A stretch of DNA of 64,000 nt from the NCBI RefSeq assembly GCF_000208745.1, contig NC_030854.1:36866917-36930916 (forward strand), given 5' to 3'. The stretch comes from Theobroma cacao (taxonomy: Eukaryota; Streptophyta; Magnoliopsida; Malvales; Malvaceae). A program made the translations under genes and the position numbers. Each line of letters starts with the position of its first letter. Positions within the stretch are counted from its first letter, which is position 1. The notes under the pieces are model-generated. The model was not told the DNA's origin. It saw only the letters and a list, made by a program, of their open reading frames with translations, and did not search any database. Positions 32,952 to 45,658 of this stretch are shown in pieces.

Positions 32952-34152
32952 TATATATACTTTCCCCCTTCAGTACGTTGATGGAAATATATGAATTCTA
33001 AAGAAAATTATATCAATTTGACACAAAGCACATGATATCATGTTTCAACTAAGTCAATTTCAAAGTCATTGATTTATAAATTGATAAGAGACAAGTCTTA
33101 ACAACTCTTTAGACATAGGGTGTGATCATGCAGGCCTTTTGGGGGTATTTCTTCTTTGACAAGAAATTATACCTAGAGACCAAGAGAAATCACATTCACT
33201 TCCCAATATCTAAGTGGAAATTTCTTGCCAACTTCACATCCCACAATCCTATGCTTGTCCCACTCTTTTGCAAAATCTTGCAACACAAGGAGGCCTTAAT
33301 TGACATTTGAAGTAGTAAAGTCTAAGACTTGTCCCATAATCTGAAAACATGATAAAGGAGAAGGAAGAATAAAGAGGAAAATGGAATTTATTTACATATA
33401 TATACCAATATATGAACAGAATCAAAATAAATTTCACTATTGAGAGGACCAGATATGGGACTATATTATGGAATTATAAATATAGAAAGGAAAATCAAGA
33501 ATGAGGAATCCACAGGCTTGAAGTTTCACTATTGAGAGGGCCAGATATTTAAACTATGCACACAAGTCCTCTATCATATACTTAATATTTTCAATCAAAT
33601 AAATTTATTCGGTTTTTTTTTAATACATATATGCTTAGATAAACTTCTGTCATTTAATATATTTCCCCTCCTTCCTTTACATTTAAATCTAACAATTTTT
33701 TAAATTAAATTTATTAAAGTATTACTATCTATATTAGGACATACAAAATGTGTGATTGAAGCATTTTTCTTGTACTCTATAATTAAAATTTACATTGAGC
33801 TTAGGTAGTTGTCTCATCTAAATTACATGATTTTTAGTTAGTATATTATTTATCAATATATTTAACAAGACATGTATCGCGGGTTTATATTGACAATCCA
33901 AAAAACTTGCTATTACATAAAGTAAGACTCGTATTTATAAGTTTAAAATCTCACTTTATTTCTTATTAGTAACACATATATGTACCTTTAAATCAAATAC
34001 ACGAATATTCATAGAGATTATTATCTTTTTTGAAAAAGCCCTTATTATTAGAGAATATACTAAACTTAGAAACTTAGCCTTAAAAAGCCACAAGAAGAAT
34101 TTTAATTTGTTCCTTCCTTGTAAATCCTCATGCTTTATCTGATCGTTCATGC
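30455..34152. other. AT-rich intergenic, one (AT)n microsatellite
   Basis: No gene or element recognised over 3.7 kb. A long (AT)n run with an interruption lies at about 32919-32960. A less AT-rich patch at 30650-30860 contains only a 61-codon ORF without recognised features. Confidence 0.45.
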
Positions 34153-34160
34153 TATATAAA
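34153..34160 (+). promoter_or_regulatory. TATA box of ACA-a
   Basis: TATATAAA at 34153-34160, about 170 bases before the ACA-a ATG, allowing a leader of about 140 bases. Confidence 0.5.
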
Positions 34161-34329
34161 TACTGTAACGGTTTTTGGTCGAGGAAGCTACAGTGCAACT
34201 TCCTTGACGCGTTTACTTCATCTTTGATGACGAGAATCGAATCGTCGCTATAAAACCTGTACATGTTCCTTCTCTAAGCCCAGAGCAAAACCCTCTCTTC
34301 CTTTCTGTTTTTTTTTTTCCTCTTACTGC

Positions 34330-37300
34330 ATGTCTCTCAGGTCGCGAAAACCGAGCGAATTCCCCTCCATGCTCCTCCAAGAAGACCCTCCGCCGCCAGC
34401 TTCGAAGCACTACAGACGAAGGTGGCGGGTAGCGGTTACGGCCATAACCGTGACTAGGTTTCTCGTTGGCTTGACTAAGAAAGTTGTGGAAAAAAATGCC
34501 GAGCTTTTGCGATCCCTCTCTTTCGTTACCATCGACATTGAAGGAAGTGGCGACGAACTTGTGCCTATCCTCGACGTCGATCCTCAGGGTCTTGCCAAGA
34601 TGGTGAAAGAGAAGAGCTTGCAGAGTTTGACTGATCAGTATGGAGGAGTTAAGCAGGTTGCCACGCTCCTTCAAAGTGATTTGAAGAAGGGAATAAATGG
34701 TAAATTTAATTTCTTTATTCATTTTCTCAGTAAAAAGTATATTTACATTTGATTAAAATAAGTAAATACTAATTAAGATGTGATATGAATTTAAATACTT
34801 TACATCAAGTTAAAATTATATTTGATTAATGAATAGATTTACAAAAGTTACTCGACAAATGACAATAGTACAGAACTGCCTAAAAAGAGTCATAATACTT
34901 ACTTTTTTACCAAACCTGCATATATACACAAAATAACAAACCAATTCGGCTGTAATGAGATTAAACTAAAACTATTAAAATTATAAATTATTGTGTTATA
35001 TGAAAGTTAATTAAATTTGGTTATTACCTATTCAAAATATAATCTTATTTTTATATGTTTTGTACAAAAAACGAACAAATTGAGAGATCAAATCAAAGAT
35101 ATTTGTCTTTCGACGTATATATAGTTACTTTAATATTACTGATTTATTGATTTATATCAATTTAATGATTAAACTATATGATTAGATTGATTTTATCTTA
35201 ATGTAGTATCCATCTATGCTCCCTCAAAATAAACATGGATTTAAGAAAAGTTCTTATCTTTTTCTTTGTAGTTAATTTGAGGGAATACAAGGAAATGAAT
35301 ATGAATTAGTTCTAGAGAACATAGAATTGCATGTTTATGATATTATTCGAATGCTGTAAATTGTTTCTGTGATCAGTATAAATTGGAAGGAGAAAATTAA
35401 AAGTGAACCGAAAAAATTTCTGGTTCACACCCATTGACCTAGGGAGCCTGAGGTAATTTTTCAAAAACAAACCCTCCACCCTCTTCTTCCTTCCTCGACA
35501 TCTTCTCAAAAAATATTTTTTTCAATTTATTCAAATAATAAAAAACATTAAAGTTTTCATTAAAGTGTTTTTCACAGAAAAAATTTTCTTTCGGTAACTT
35601 AATTTCGAATTATGAAAAACAGTAGGACAACTGTACCAGATCAGTTTAGATATTCAAGTAGTACATACATATATACATACACACGTATATATAGAGAAAT
35701 CAATGTTTCTTGACAACTATAAGTAGGAATTGGCATGTTAATCTTAAATGAATTGTTACCAAACACAGGCTTATATTTTTGGGACAAGAAATTGGCTGAC
35801 ATTAAGCATGTTTCTTGGTAACTAATGGTAACCACAGGTGAGGAGATCGACCTTGTGCTTCGAACTAAAGTTTTTGGTGCAAATAAGTACCAGAAACAAC
35901 CTGCGAAAAGCTTCTTTAGCTTTGTTCTGGAAGCAGTCAAAGATACAATCATTATCATACTTTTGGTCTGTGCTGTCCTCTCTCTAGCCTTTGGAATCAA
36001 ACGGCATGGCCCGAAAGAGGGGTGGTATGATGGTGGGAGCATCATTGTAGCTGTCTTCCTGGTTGTCGTCGTCTCTGCTGTGAGTAATTACAGGCAGAGT
36101 AAACAGTTTGAAGAGCTCTCTCATGAAAGCAGTGACATTCGTGTGCAAGTGGTGAGAGACGGGAGACACCATCCTGTATCAATCTTTAAACTTGTGGTGG
36201 GCGATCTCGTGTCTTTGAAGATTGGTGATCAGATTCCAGCTGATGGTTTGTTTGTTGAGGGCCATTCGTTGAAGGTTGATGAGTCCAGTATGACAGGAGA
36301 AAGTGATCATGTTGAGGTTAATGAGAAGAACCCCTTTTTGCTTTCGGGTACGAAGGTGACCGATGGCTATGGCTACATGTTAGTCACTTCTGTTGGCATG
36401 AACACAGCATGGGGTGAGATGATGAGTTCTATACGGCGTGACTTGAATGAGGAGACCCCATTGCAAGCCCGCCTCAGCAAGCTGACTACTTATATTGGGA
36501 ACATTGGATTGTCTGTGGCAATACTTGTTCTTTTGGTTTTGCTTATCCGTTACTTTACAGGACACACCAAAGATGAGAATGGGAAAAGCCAATACAATGG
36601 AAGCAAGACCAAGTTTGATGATGTGATGGACTCAGTTGTTGGTATCGTTGCAGCAGCAGTCACGATTGTAGTTGTGGCAATTCCAGAAGGTTTGCCCCTT
36701 GCTGTCACTCTAACACTGGCTTATTCGATGAAGCGGATGATGAGGGATAATGCCATGGTTCGGAAACTCTCTGCTTGTGAGACCATGGGCTCAGCCACCA
36801 TAATCTGCACTGATAAGACTGGCACCCTTACATTAAACGAGATGAAGGTTACGGAGTTTTTGCTTGGCAAAGAATCTATCGATAATTCTCCGAGCTCAGA
36901 AATAGCAGCTAACATCCTCCAATTACTAAGTGAAGGGGTTGGCTTAAACACCACTGGCACTGTTTATAAACCTAATTCCACATCAGTTCCTGAAATTTAT
37001 GCTAGTCCAACTGAGAAAGCAATACTTTCCTGGGCTGTGATGGATTTGGGCTTGAATATTGACGAACCAAAACAAAGTTGTGAACATATCCATGTTGAGG
37101 CCTTCAATTCAGAGAAAAAAAGAAGCGGAGTTCTAATAAGGAGAAGCAATGACAGAGTGCTAGCAACTCACTGGAAGGGAGCTGCTGAAATGATACTAGC
37201 CATGTGTTCATATTATTATGACAAAAATGGGATATCAAATTCCATGAATGATGAAGAAAGGATGCAGATTGGAAAGGTTATTGAGAGTATGGCAGATAAA

Positions 37301-38527
37301 AGCTTGAGGTGTATTGCCTTTGCACACACAAATGTTATACAAGAAAATGAACAGATTTCTACAAAGCTTGAAGAAACAGGACTGACGTGGTTGGGGCTTG
37401 TTGGCCTGAAGGACCCATGTCGGCCAGGTGTCAAAGAAGCAGTAGAATCTTGCAAAAAAGCGGGAGTAAACATCAAAATGATCACCGGAGACAACATGCA
37501 TACAGCAAAGGCCATAGCTTTTGAATGTGGAATTCTCGATTCTCATGACAATTTGCACGATGAAGCGGTAGTAGAAGGTGTACAATTCAGAAATTACTCA
37601 CCTGAAGAAAGAAAGAAAAAGGTTGAAAATATCCTAGTAATGGCAAGATCATCACCTTTTGACAAACTTCTAATGGTACAGAGCTTGAAGAAGAATGGCC
37701 ATGTGGTAGCAGTCACTGGAGATGGTACCAATGATGCTCCTGCTTTAAAAGAAGCAGACATTGGGCTTTCCATGGGTATTCAAGGAACTGAAGTGGCAAA
37801 AGAGAGCTCAGATATTGTCATTTTGGATGATAACTTCACCTCTGTGGCAACAGTTTTGAGGTGGGGTCGATGTGTCTACAACAACATCCAAAAGTTTATT
37901 CAATTTCAGCTGACAGTGAATGTTGCTGCCTTGGTCATCAACTTTGTCGCTGCTGTCTCTTCTGGCGAAGTCCCACTAACTGCAGTCCAGCTATTGTGGG
38001 TGAACCTCATAATGGACACTTTAGGCGCACTAGCCTTGGCCACTGAGCAACCTACCAATGATCTCTTGAAAAAGCCACCTGTGGGTAGAACTGAGCCACT
38101 TATTACCAGAGTTATGTGGAGGAACCTCATTGCTCAAGCCCTTTATCAGGTAGCTATCTTACTGATCTTACAATTTAAAGGTAAATCCATTTTCGGTGTG
38201 GCTGAGAAGGTTAAAGATACCCTGATATTCAATACATTTGTTCTCTGTCAAATCTTTAATGAGTTCAATGCAAGGAATCTGGAGAAGAAGAACATATTCA
38301 AGGGGATACAAAGGAACAAGTTGTTTTTAGCTATTATTGGAATTACCTTGGTTCTACAAGCAGTAATGGTGGAGTTTCTGAAGAAGTTCGCCAATACTGA
38401 GAGATTGGATTGGAAGCAATGGGTGGTTTGCATTGGCATTGCTGCTGTCTCTTGGCCAATTGGTTGGCTTGTTAAGTGCATTCCCGTTGACGGCCAGCTT
38501 CCAAAGCAAAGGGCTTCTTCATCATAA
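34330..38527 (+). CDS. Autoinhibited Ca2+-ATPase, plasma-membrane type (ACA12/13-like), ACA-a
   Basis: Model join(34330..34699, 35838..38527), 1019 aa, with one 1138-base intron (AATG|GTAAAT to CCACAG|GTGAGG, phase 1). P2B-type pump exporting Ca2+ from the cytosol at the cost of ATP; relatives sit in the plasma membrane. N-terminal basic/hydrophobic stretch 26-52 (RRRWRVAVTAITVTRFLVG) fits the calmodulin-binding autoinhibitor. Core motifs: actuator TGES 276-279, M4 PEGLP 406-410, phosphorylation DKTGTLT with D449, nucleotide-domain KGAAEM, hinge TGDGTNDAP 750-758, then LLWVNLIMDTLGALALATE and further C-terminal membrane segments. It ends VDGQLPKQRASSS, longer than ACA-b. The intron lies at KKGIN-G-EEID, where ACA-b has continuous coding sequence. 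All catalytic residues seen are intact. Confidence 0.95.
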
Positions 38528-39525
38528 AATATGGGGCATTATGAGATTGTCTTCTTTTTTTTTTTTTTTGCTCTCTGGTTTGTTAAACTAACAATTAATT
38601 TTAGCTTCTTCAGTAGTCACAGATAACTAGTCCTAGAGCAATTTGTTTAACAGAACATTCCAGCTATGTCTTGTATATATCTAGCTCCTAGTTATCACAT
38701 CTTTTGGTTATGAATGGAATTTTCTCCAGAATTTTTGGGGTAACTTCAAATGCTTTCATACTTATTGCAAAATGCATGAAAATGTGCTTTGAATTACATT
38801 CTCTTTTGTTTGTAACATGCAGATTATAATTAACAAGGGAAAGCACAACTTCAAACTAGTACTAGCAAATATTGTGTTTTACTAGAAAGTGCCTAAACTA
38901 GTGGCTTGACTTGAAGAATTTGGGCCAATACCTCTTGCCTTTAGTTGTGAAATTAATCGAAAGCAACTAATCACCATATTCCACCAGCTAGAGCTAACAA
39001 AAATGACACCAACATGAAAAAGATAAAGTGCAGGTTCCAGGAAAACACATCAAAAAGTTCCTTCAAAGTAATATCATATGGATGTAAAGTGTTATTCTTT
39101 GAGTGTTACAACCGCATCAGAATCCCAGATATTATCTTCACACCCCCACCATGGAAGAGAAAAAAGAAAAGCAATCAAAAGGGCTAGGAAGGGGAGGTGG
39201 GGGGGGTCTAGTGAAGGTGCTAAGAGATTGCCAAAGAACTATAATCAGGGCATTTATGCATGCAACAGATACCATTGGAGAGTACCATCCCACCAGCAGG
39301 AAGTCCTAAAGATTGGAGTGCATATGGCCCAACAGCGAGATATTTTAAAGATAATGGTAGCCACTAAAGTTGTTGCCAATTTGCTGGAGGGGGAAAGCAA
39401 ACAGATCACTTGTCCAAGAAGATTGAGAAGAATTATTATTTTACTGAATTTGGAAGATTTTGCCTAAACAATTGTTAATCATGTCTATTGAGAAGGTAAC
39501 ATTTGCAGATTATCAGGTAATTAAC
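38528..39525. other. ACA-a 3' region and spacer
   Basis: Contains the 3' UTR of ACA-a and AT-rich DNA. A 129-codon ORF at 39078-39467 (MDVKCYSLSVTTAS...) around a G-rich patch (ggggaggtggggggggtc) has no recognised domain and no homologue in the window. Not called as a gene. Confidence 0.45.
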
Positions 39526-39814
39526 GAAGAATTGCTTCTTCTTTTTTTTTTTGAAAAGTAAAGAATTTTATTAACAGAGGCAACAAAGTTACCTTCCAAA
39601 GCTGTACATTTAACCAAGCAAATTGTCTCTTCATTACACAAAAAACCCAATCAATGAATCAATTATAGGAATCCAAGCACAACATCTCCTTAAAACTGAG
39701 AATCTGCACAATCAAGACACCTAACACATTTACACACTGATCAACCTCGACAAAAAACCAAGAAAGACCAAAAACAAAAAAGACCCCAACTTGAGAACCA
39801 AGGAAGAATTGCTT
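39526..39814 (-). mobile_element. Minus-strand retroposon with 12-bp target duplication
   Basis: Perfect 12-bp repeats gaagaattgctt at 39526-39537 and 39803-39814 flank 39538-39802. The left end is a T-run followed by tttgaaaagtaaagaatttt, which on the minus strand reads as aataaaattctttactttt plus an A-tail. Body about 250 bases without ORF. A short 5'-truncated LINE or SINE; no Pol III A/B boxes were recognised, so LINE is favoured. Confidence 0.85.
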
Positions 39815-40199
39815 TTAATCCTTGACATACACAGCTTATAACAGCCTGCAATGATGAAAATATATGGTCAGTTTTTCTCCAATTTCTGCCTTAATTACCT
39901 AATAAAATTGTCCCAAATAATCCAAAATGAATAGTAACAAGAAAATCTGCAAAAGGGTAGGTCCTAAAGAACTGTTTCTTTGATCTAAAGTTTATTCTGT
40001 TAATATAATCTCAGGCAATTGGTTGCGATTATCCAATTTAAGAGCAAAAAGGCATGACATTTCAACAAATATCAGCAAGGATTAAGGAGTAGTATCAAAA
40101 TTCAAATCAAATCAATTACTACTCAATAAGCAATATCAATGAAACAATTAAAAATTGAAACTTAGGTTTATCCAACTATATATCATCATAACGTTTTAT

Positions 40200-40800
40200 T
40201 TAAGCAAGGACAGAGGGAGAGGGGTGACAGTCGTCACCCCCCAATTTTTAATTTTTTTTATTTTTATATGTATAAAATTTAAAATATATAACCTTGCCAC
40301 CCTAAAAAAATTTGATTAATTAATTTGGAATTGTGGTAAGTTATTTAAATCAAATTTTAAAAACCTGGGTTCAATTCCTTCTGAGTCCAGATATTTTAAT
40401 TACTTTTCTTTTATATTTGAATTTATAAACGATATTATAGTTCAATTAAAGGCTTGAGTTCAATCCCTTTTAAATCGAAATTTTTTAATTATTTTTCTTT
40501 TATATTTGAATCTATAAAAAATATTGTAGTTCAATTATTCTTATGTATGTCCAAAATTTTTAATTATTTTTCTTTTAAATTTGAATTTATAAAAGATATT
40601 GTCATTCAATTAAAGGCTTGGGCTCAATTCCTTCTAAGCCCAAAATTTTTAATTATTTTTTATATTTAAATTTATAAAAGATATCGTAGTTCAATTATTG
40701 TTGTGTATGCCCAAATTTGTTAATTATTTTTCTTTTATATTTGAATTTATAAAGATATTGTAGTTCAATTATTGTTATGTATTTTTAATTTATCTGAAAG
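40200..40800. repeat. AT-rich tandem repeat, about 5 units
   Basis: About five imperfect units of 70-95 bp share aattatttttcttttatatt, tgaatttataaa, gatattgtagttcaatt, and in alternate units aggcttg(a/g)g(t/c)tcaat. The array follows a small palindromic start (ggggtgacagtcgtcacccc, 40219-40238). A related motif, agtcaccctccatacaaaat, occurs at about 42526 beyond the copia insertion, so the repeat may belong to an older element that was later split. Confidence 0.6.
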
Positions 40801-40873
40801 TGATTGAACAAAAAGTCACACTATAATCTCGAAGTTAGGTTCTATGAGTTTCTTCAACTATTAATATGCATTG

Positions 40874-41166
40874 TGTTATGAAAATATAACTTAAAAAAAT
40901 AAATAAAGATAACTTGAAAGAATAACTAAAAAAAAGAAATAAGAAAGTATTTAGAGGGAGAAAGAAGATGTTATTGAAATGTGTATTTACAAATGAAGTG
41001 AAAGGCTTATTTATAGGCAAATAACCCCTTATCTTGATAGAATTTATAAGATGAAGATAATACTAAGGGATTAGATGGATTAAATTCTAATGTTGATCAA
41101 ATCTAATTTACATTTAAATCTAGTTATAGATAACATAAATGAATATTCACAAAAATATTCATAACA
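40874..41166 (-). repeat. Left LTR (3' LTR of the copia element)
   Basis: 293 bp, TG...CA ends, followed by the polypurine tract complement tttcccctt at 41167-41175. It shares long stretches with the right LTR (atttagagggagaaagaaga, ctaagggattagatggatta). Confidence 0.9.
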
Positions 41167-41986
41167 TTTCCCCTTAAATATTCATTGTATTAAGAATATG
41201 TCTCGTTAAAACCTTACAAGGAAAAAACCTTATGAAAAAAAATCCAAGTAAAGGAAAAAGAGTATATAATTCTTTTCAAAAATACGTTTTTTAAATACTA
41301 CCTCATTAAAAACTTTATCAAGAAAAACCTAATGGGAAAAACCTTGATGAAAGAAAAAAGTACAGTGCGTATTTTATACCTCTGATGATTGCATTTTAGA
41401 AATCTATAAAACGACGTATTTTGATCTTTTATACCAATTTTTCAATTGTTAAAGGGCTTTGGTGAACAAATCTACGTTATTTGACTGAATTTGTTGAACA
41501 CTAATATCACATTTTCCTTAGAAATCATGAGTGAAGAAGAATTTTGATGAAATATGTTTTGTTCTGTTGCCTTTAACGTATCATTCCTTTAACTGTATTA
41601 TACAAGTAGGGTTTTTTTCATATAACAATGTTGAAATTTCCTTTTTGGTTAACAATCTACATGTTTCTCGAATATGTTAAGTTACAAATCTTAACCAGAC
41701 ACATTTACGACTTGACTCATGCATTGTTAAAGTTTTTACATGGTTAGAAAAAGTAACAACTATAGTTTGTTTTATAAAACACTATGAAATAGTCATACCT
41801 CCACATATGAATAAGAAACCTATTTTGGACCGAGCTTTGTATGGATCAAATGAATATTCTGCATCTACATAACCAATTAAATTTGATTTTGATACATTTA
41901 AATAATATATGCCCATGTCCATTGTTCTTCGAAGATATGGAAGCATATGTTTAATTCCAAAAAATTAGAGAATCATGTTGAGAACG

Positions 41987-42279
41987 TGTTATGGAAATAT
42001 AACTTAAAAGAACAAATAAAGATAACTTAAAAGAACAACTAAAGAAAGAGAAAAAAGAAAATATTTAGAGGGAGAAAGAAGATGTTATTGAAGTGTGTAT
42101 TTACAAATGAAATGAGATGCCTATTTATAAACAAATAACCCCTTATCTCAATAGAATTTACAAATTGAAGATAATACTAAGGGATTAGATGGATTAAATT
42201 CTAATGTTGATCAATCTAATTTACATCCAAATCTAGATATAGATAACATAAATGGATATTTACAAAAAAATTAATAACA
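41987..42279 (-). repeat. Right LTR (5' LTR of the copia element)
   Basis: 293 bp, TG...CA ends, same length as its partner with scattered substitutions and small compensating indels. The primer-binding site expected just to its left is not recognisable, probably lost in the internal deletion. Confidence 0.88.
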
Positions 42280-42284
42280 CATTG

Positions 42285-42870
42285 TTCATTATTGATCACA
42301 ATTTGAAGGATTTGGCTTTAGTATGTATTTTCTTGGATTAACCTAAGTATGAGCACTTGACATAACTTTACTAGAATATTTTGCATTATTAAATATAATA
42401 TGTTAGGATCCTATAGAGGAAAAGATGCATTGCTTAACTACCTAAAGAATGATTAATTTGTTAGTTTGAATCGAATCATTAACCCAATCCGTGACTTGAT
42501 TTATAATCTTATATGATTACTTTTTAGTCACCCTCCATACAAAATTTTGAATCCGTCACTATGTTTACATATATCATCTCACTAAAAAACTAAACAGAAC
42601 GCAAAACAATCGCGATCAAGATATTAACTAAAAATAATTGCAACATGAATTGACTAAAATTAGTGTATCATGTGAAAATGCTCTTCATGTTATATTGTAT
42701 TGAGTAACGCGTTTATAGAAAATATTCATTTATGTAAAAGGCTTTTCCTTAAAAAAAAATTTGCAAACAGTTTTCCAGTCTTATACGCGTAGAAGCCACT
42801 ACTGTTGGACTAGAAATAGCTTTCCAACTCTTAACATTGACCAAAATTGTGGTCTTATATATATATATAT

Positions 42871-42903
<33 letters not shown>

Positions 42904-44349
42904 AACATATCATAATGTAGCAGGCCTTCTTAGCTAAGACCTCTCAGTGGCCTTTCTTTTATGAAGTGGAAACAACATAAAGTTGATATTGGAAATTGTA
43001 ATCACGAATGAAATGTCCTAAATATGGATTAAAAGATAGATGTAGTACATAGCTCCCTTTTAGTCTAATCAAAACATTTAAAAGGGGTATCAATTTCCAT
43101 CTAAATTCCAAATCAATTACAAAGAGTTTTGCCTATCAAAGCAATGACGTGGTGTGTTTAAACCTTAATCATCAAGTTGTTTTTCCATAAAGCAATGGGG
43201 CAAACGTCCAAAGAGCAATAGGACCTTGTTACTTAATGTTTAGATACTGTGATATGCTTTTGTTAGCATGACTGTATTCAATGTAAATTGCTCTGTAAAG
43301 GCTAATAACTACTGCAAAAAGCCAAAAAAAAAATGCAGTTTTAGACATGACTTTAAAGGTTGAGTGCTTCTTTTTAAGTTTTAAATCAATGTGAAATTAA
43401 GCCAATTTTTCTACAAAGAATTTTTTTTCTTTCTTCTTTTATGAGCAAGTACGTGTGTCACGACACGTGGGTTTAAGTCATACAAGGTGCCATACAAAAC
43501 CCTGAAAGTTGTTCAAGTTGCGACCATGCGAAATTCGATTAAAGTTTAACACGTAATACCTGTTTATATTTACGTTAAAACTTCTTATTATTTAATTAAA
43601 AAATCAAAAAAAAATTGCGAAGACATGAAAAGTATATTTCAATTTTTAATGATCGGGTTTCAAACAATACTAGTTAATGTGTTTCCAAACTTAAACCACA
43701 TAATTATCAAAAACTTAAATTCGAATAAATCTCACTTCAAGAATTTCTTGAGTTATTCTTTCACACAATTAGACAATGGGTAGCAATCTGATGAAGGATA
43801 TAATCAAAGAAGAAAAAATGTAAAGAAATTTCGGATTTGCATGCTAGTCAATCCTTTGGAAAACATAAGGTATGGGATGGAAAGTCAGTCTCAATCAGAA
43901 GGTGAGTCTTCTCCATTTTCCAAATAAGGTGTCACTTCATAGAAATTTATTCGACATTGTCACCTGCTGGTTTGTATACGTTAAGCATGCTCAAATTTCT
44001 AAATACATTAACAAATTTGAATGTGCGTAAAATTAATTTTTTTTTATGTTAAGATAATTATAAATATTTTCTTTAACTAATTAATAATATTGTAAGATAA
44101 CTCTAATTAGATAATTTATATAATTTTTTTAAATATTTTAAATTAAAAACAATATAAAATCTAAATTGTTTAAAAAAAATCTTAAGAAATTCTGTTTTCC
44201 GTGCTAGTAAAGGGACAAAATGTCTACAACAACATTTAAAAGGAATTGATTGGAAAACTGAGTTGTCTAAATATATTTTCTTTTCTTTTTTTTTCAATTA
44301 TAAAATCGATCGTATCTATATTAATTACGAAGCTATAATTTATAATTTT
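42285..44349. other. AT-rich spacer with TA/GA microsatellite
   Basis: No gene recognised. A compound (TA)n(GA)n microsatellite lies at about 42856-42901. Remaining DNA is AT-rich with chance ORFs only. Confidence 0.45.
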
Positions 44350-45658
44350 TTTGAATGAATTAATACTGATATCCGTACTATGTTTTTAATCTCAAATTTT
44401 TAATGCATTATTAGTGTATAATATTTATATACTATCATTTAAATATAAAATATCACTTTATAAATGTGTAAAAATAAAACTTTGAAAATCTTTTAAAAGA
44501 TTATTAAAATTATGAATATTTATTTTTTTGAATTTTCAACTTTTATATTTATTTATTAAGAAGATGACAACATTTGATTTATTAATAATATATAAAAGCT
44601 GCACACTAACAATATATTAAATACAAACCCTAATGGACTAACAAAATAAAACTAAGTATATTTTAACTTTGTATAAATCAATTAATTAAATACAAGGATA
44701 TGATTGAGGACCCAAAAAATACTTTCTTCTGAAATTTCTCGACACCAAAACCTAAAAGACATAAAGCCAATTTTGGAAATTACAGTGTCACTAAAGACTA
44801 TATTTCCTTCCAAATTGGGCTATAAATTGCTAGATACAGTAAAGGAAAAATATGTCACCACCTCTCCCCATGGCCTTGACTTGAACTTCACGAGATTTTC
44901 CCTCTTTTGAGATAATTCCACAAAGTCATACTTCACCAACTAATGTAAATTTCATGGTAAAGAGCTGGACGACAATTTGAGATCTCTATAATATTTGTGA
45001 TTAGATTTTTTATTATATTATGTAATTTTTAATTAACATAATTTGAATAAATTTGAAACAACATTTACTGATTACGGGAAATGTAATTACAGAGAATGTG
45101 AACTCTTGACTAAAGAGAATGAAAAAGAAAAGTTTATTTCCAGGAACAAGGGTGGAAGCATAAAACCAGCAAGGTTCATCCCCCCCGTGTTTCTTCTTCA
45201 AAGTGTATGACCTCTCAGCCCGTTGGCATGCCCTGGAAGAGTTTATTGCGTGCATCATATCTTGTTCCTCTCAGTATCAGATATGTCAGATGGAAACTAC
45301 ATAGAACTTTCTTCCTTCACCCATAATGGGCAAGGAAATCGGGAGGGAAATAAAAAAGGCAAAACAAATTAACTCTTCCACCCAAAGTTAATTTGGTCTA
45401 CGGCAGTTAATGGGAAGCTACAATGAATGAAGGCATGAAATTTCCAGGAAGAAAGGCGATAGGTGAGTATAAACGCAATGATCCTAGTTTTCCTTCCCAT
45501 CACAACCCTAGTATTCTAGCCTTTGGTCATACTCTTTTTGACTTCCTGAAGACTCCTCGCACTTCTTTCTTAATTTCCATCTTGTTTGTCCTTCTGAACC
45601 CTGAAGAAGCTTTCGTCCTTCTGAAAAAATTTTACTCCTTCATTCCCTATCGTTTAAC
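44350..45658 (+). promoter_or_regulatory. ACA-b 5' flank, founder of four copies
   Basis: About 1.3 kb leading to the ACA-b start codon and repeated in whole or part at 52130-52706, 56120-56960 and 61740-63010. Shared landmarks: gatgacaacatttg, actatatttccttccaaatt, atatgtcaccacctct, actaaagagaatgaaaaaga, ggcatgccctggaagag, catgaaatttccaggaagaa. TATA box TATAAAC at 45468-45474, 190 bases before ATG. Confidence 0.7.

Larger units (their letters stand above)
40869..42284 (-). mobile_element. Copia-type LTR retrotransposon, internally deleted
   Basis: Two 293-bp LTRs (40874-41166 and 41987-42279), each starting TGTTATG and ending AATAACA or CATAACA, flanked by the 5-bp duplication cattg (40869-40873, 42280-42284). 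tttcccctt just right of the left LTR is a polypurine tract on the minus strand, giving minus orientation. The 820-base interior on the minus strand keeps a broken copia RNase H and C-terminal part: GYVDAEYSFDPYKARSK, FICGG, KQTIVVT, KGNRTKHISSKFFF, VDLFTKAL, with several stops. gag, integrase and most of the RT are missing. The remnant is non-autonomous and old. Confidence 0.9.

Noticed and set aside
34213..34722. 169-codon minus-strand ORF over ACA-a exon 1
   Set aside because: Antisense shadow of the pump's first exon and leader.
39078..39467. 129-codon ORF downstream of ACA-a
   Set aside because: No domain, contains a G-run, no conserved copy; probably chance.
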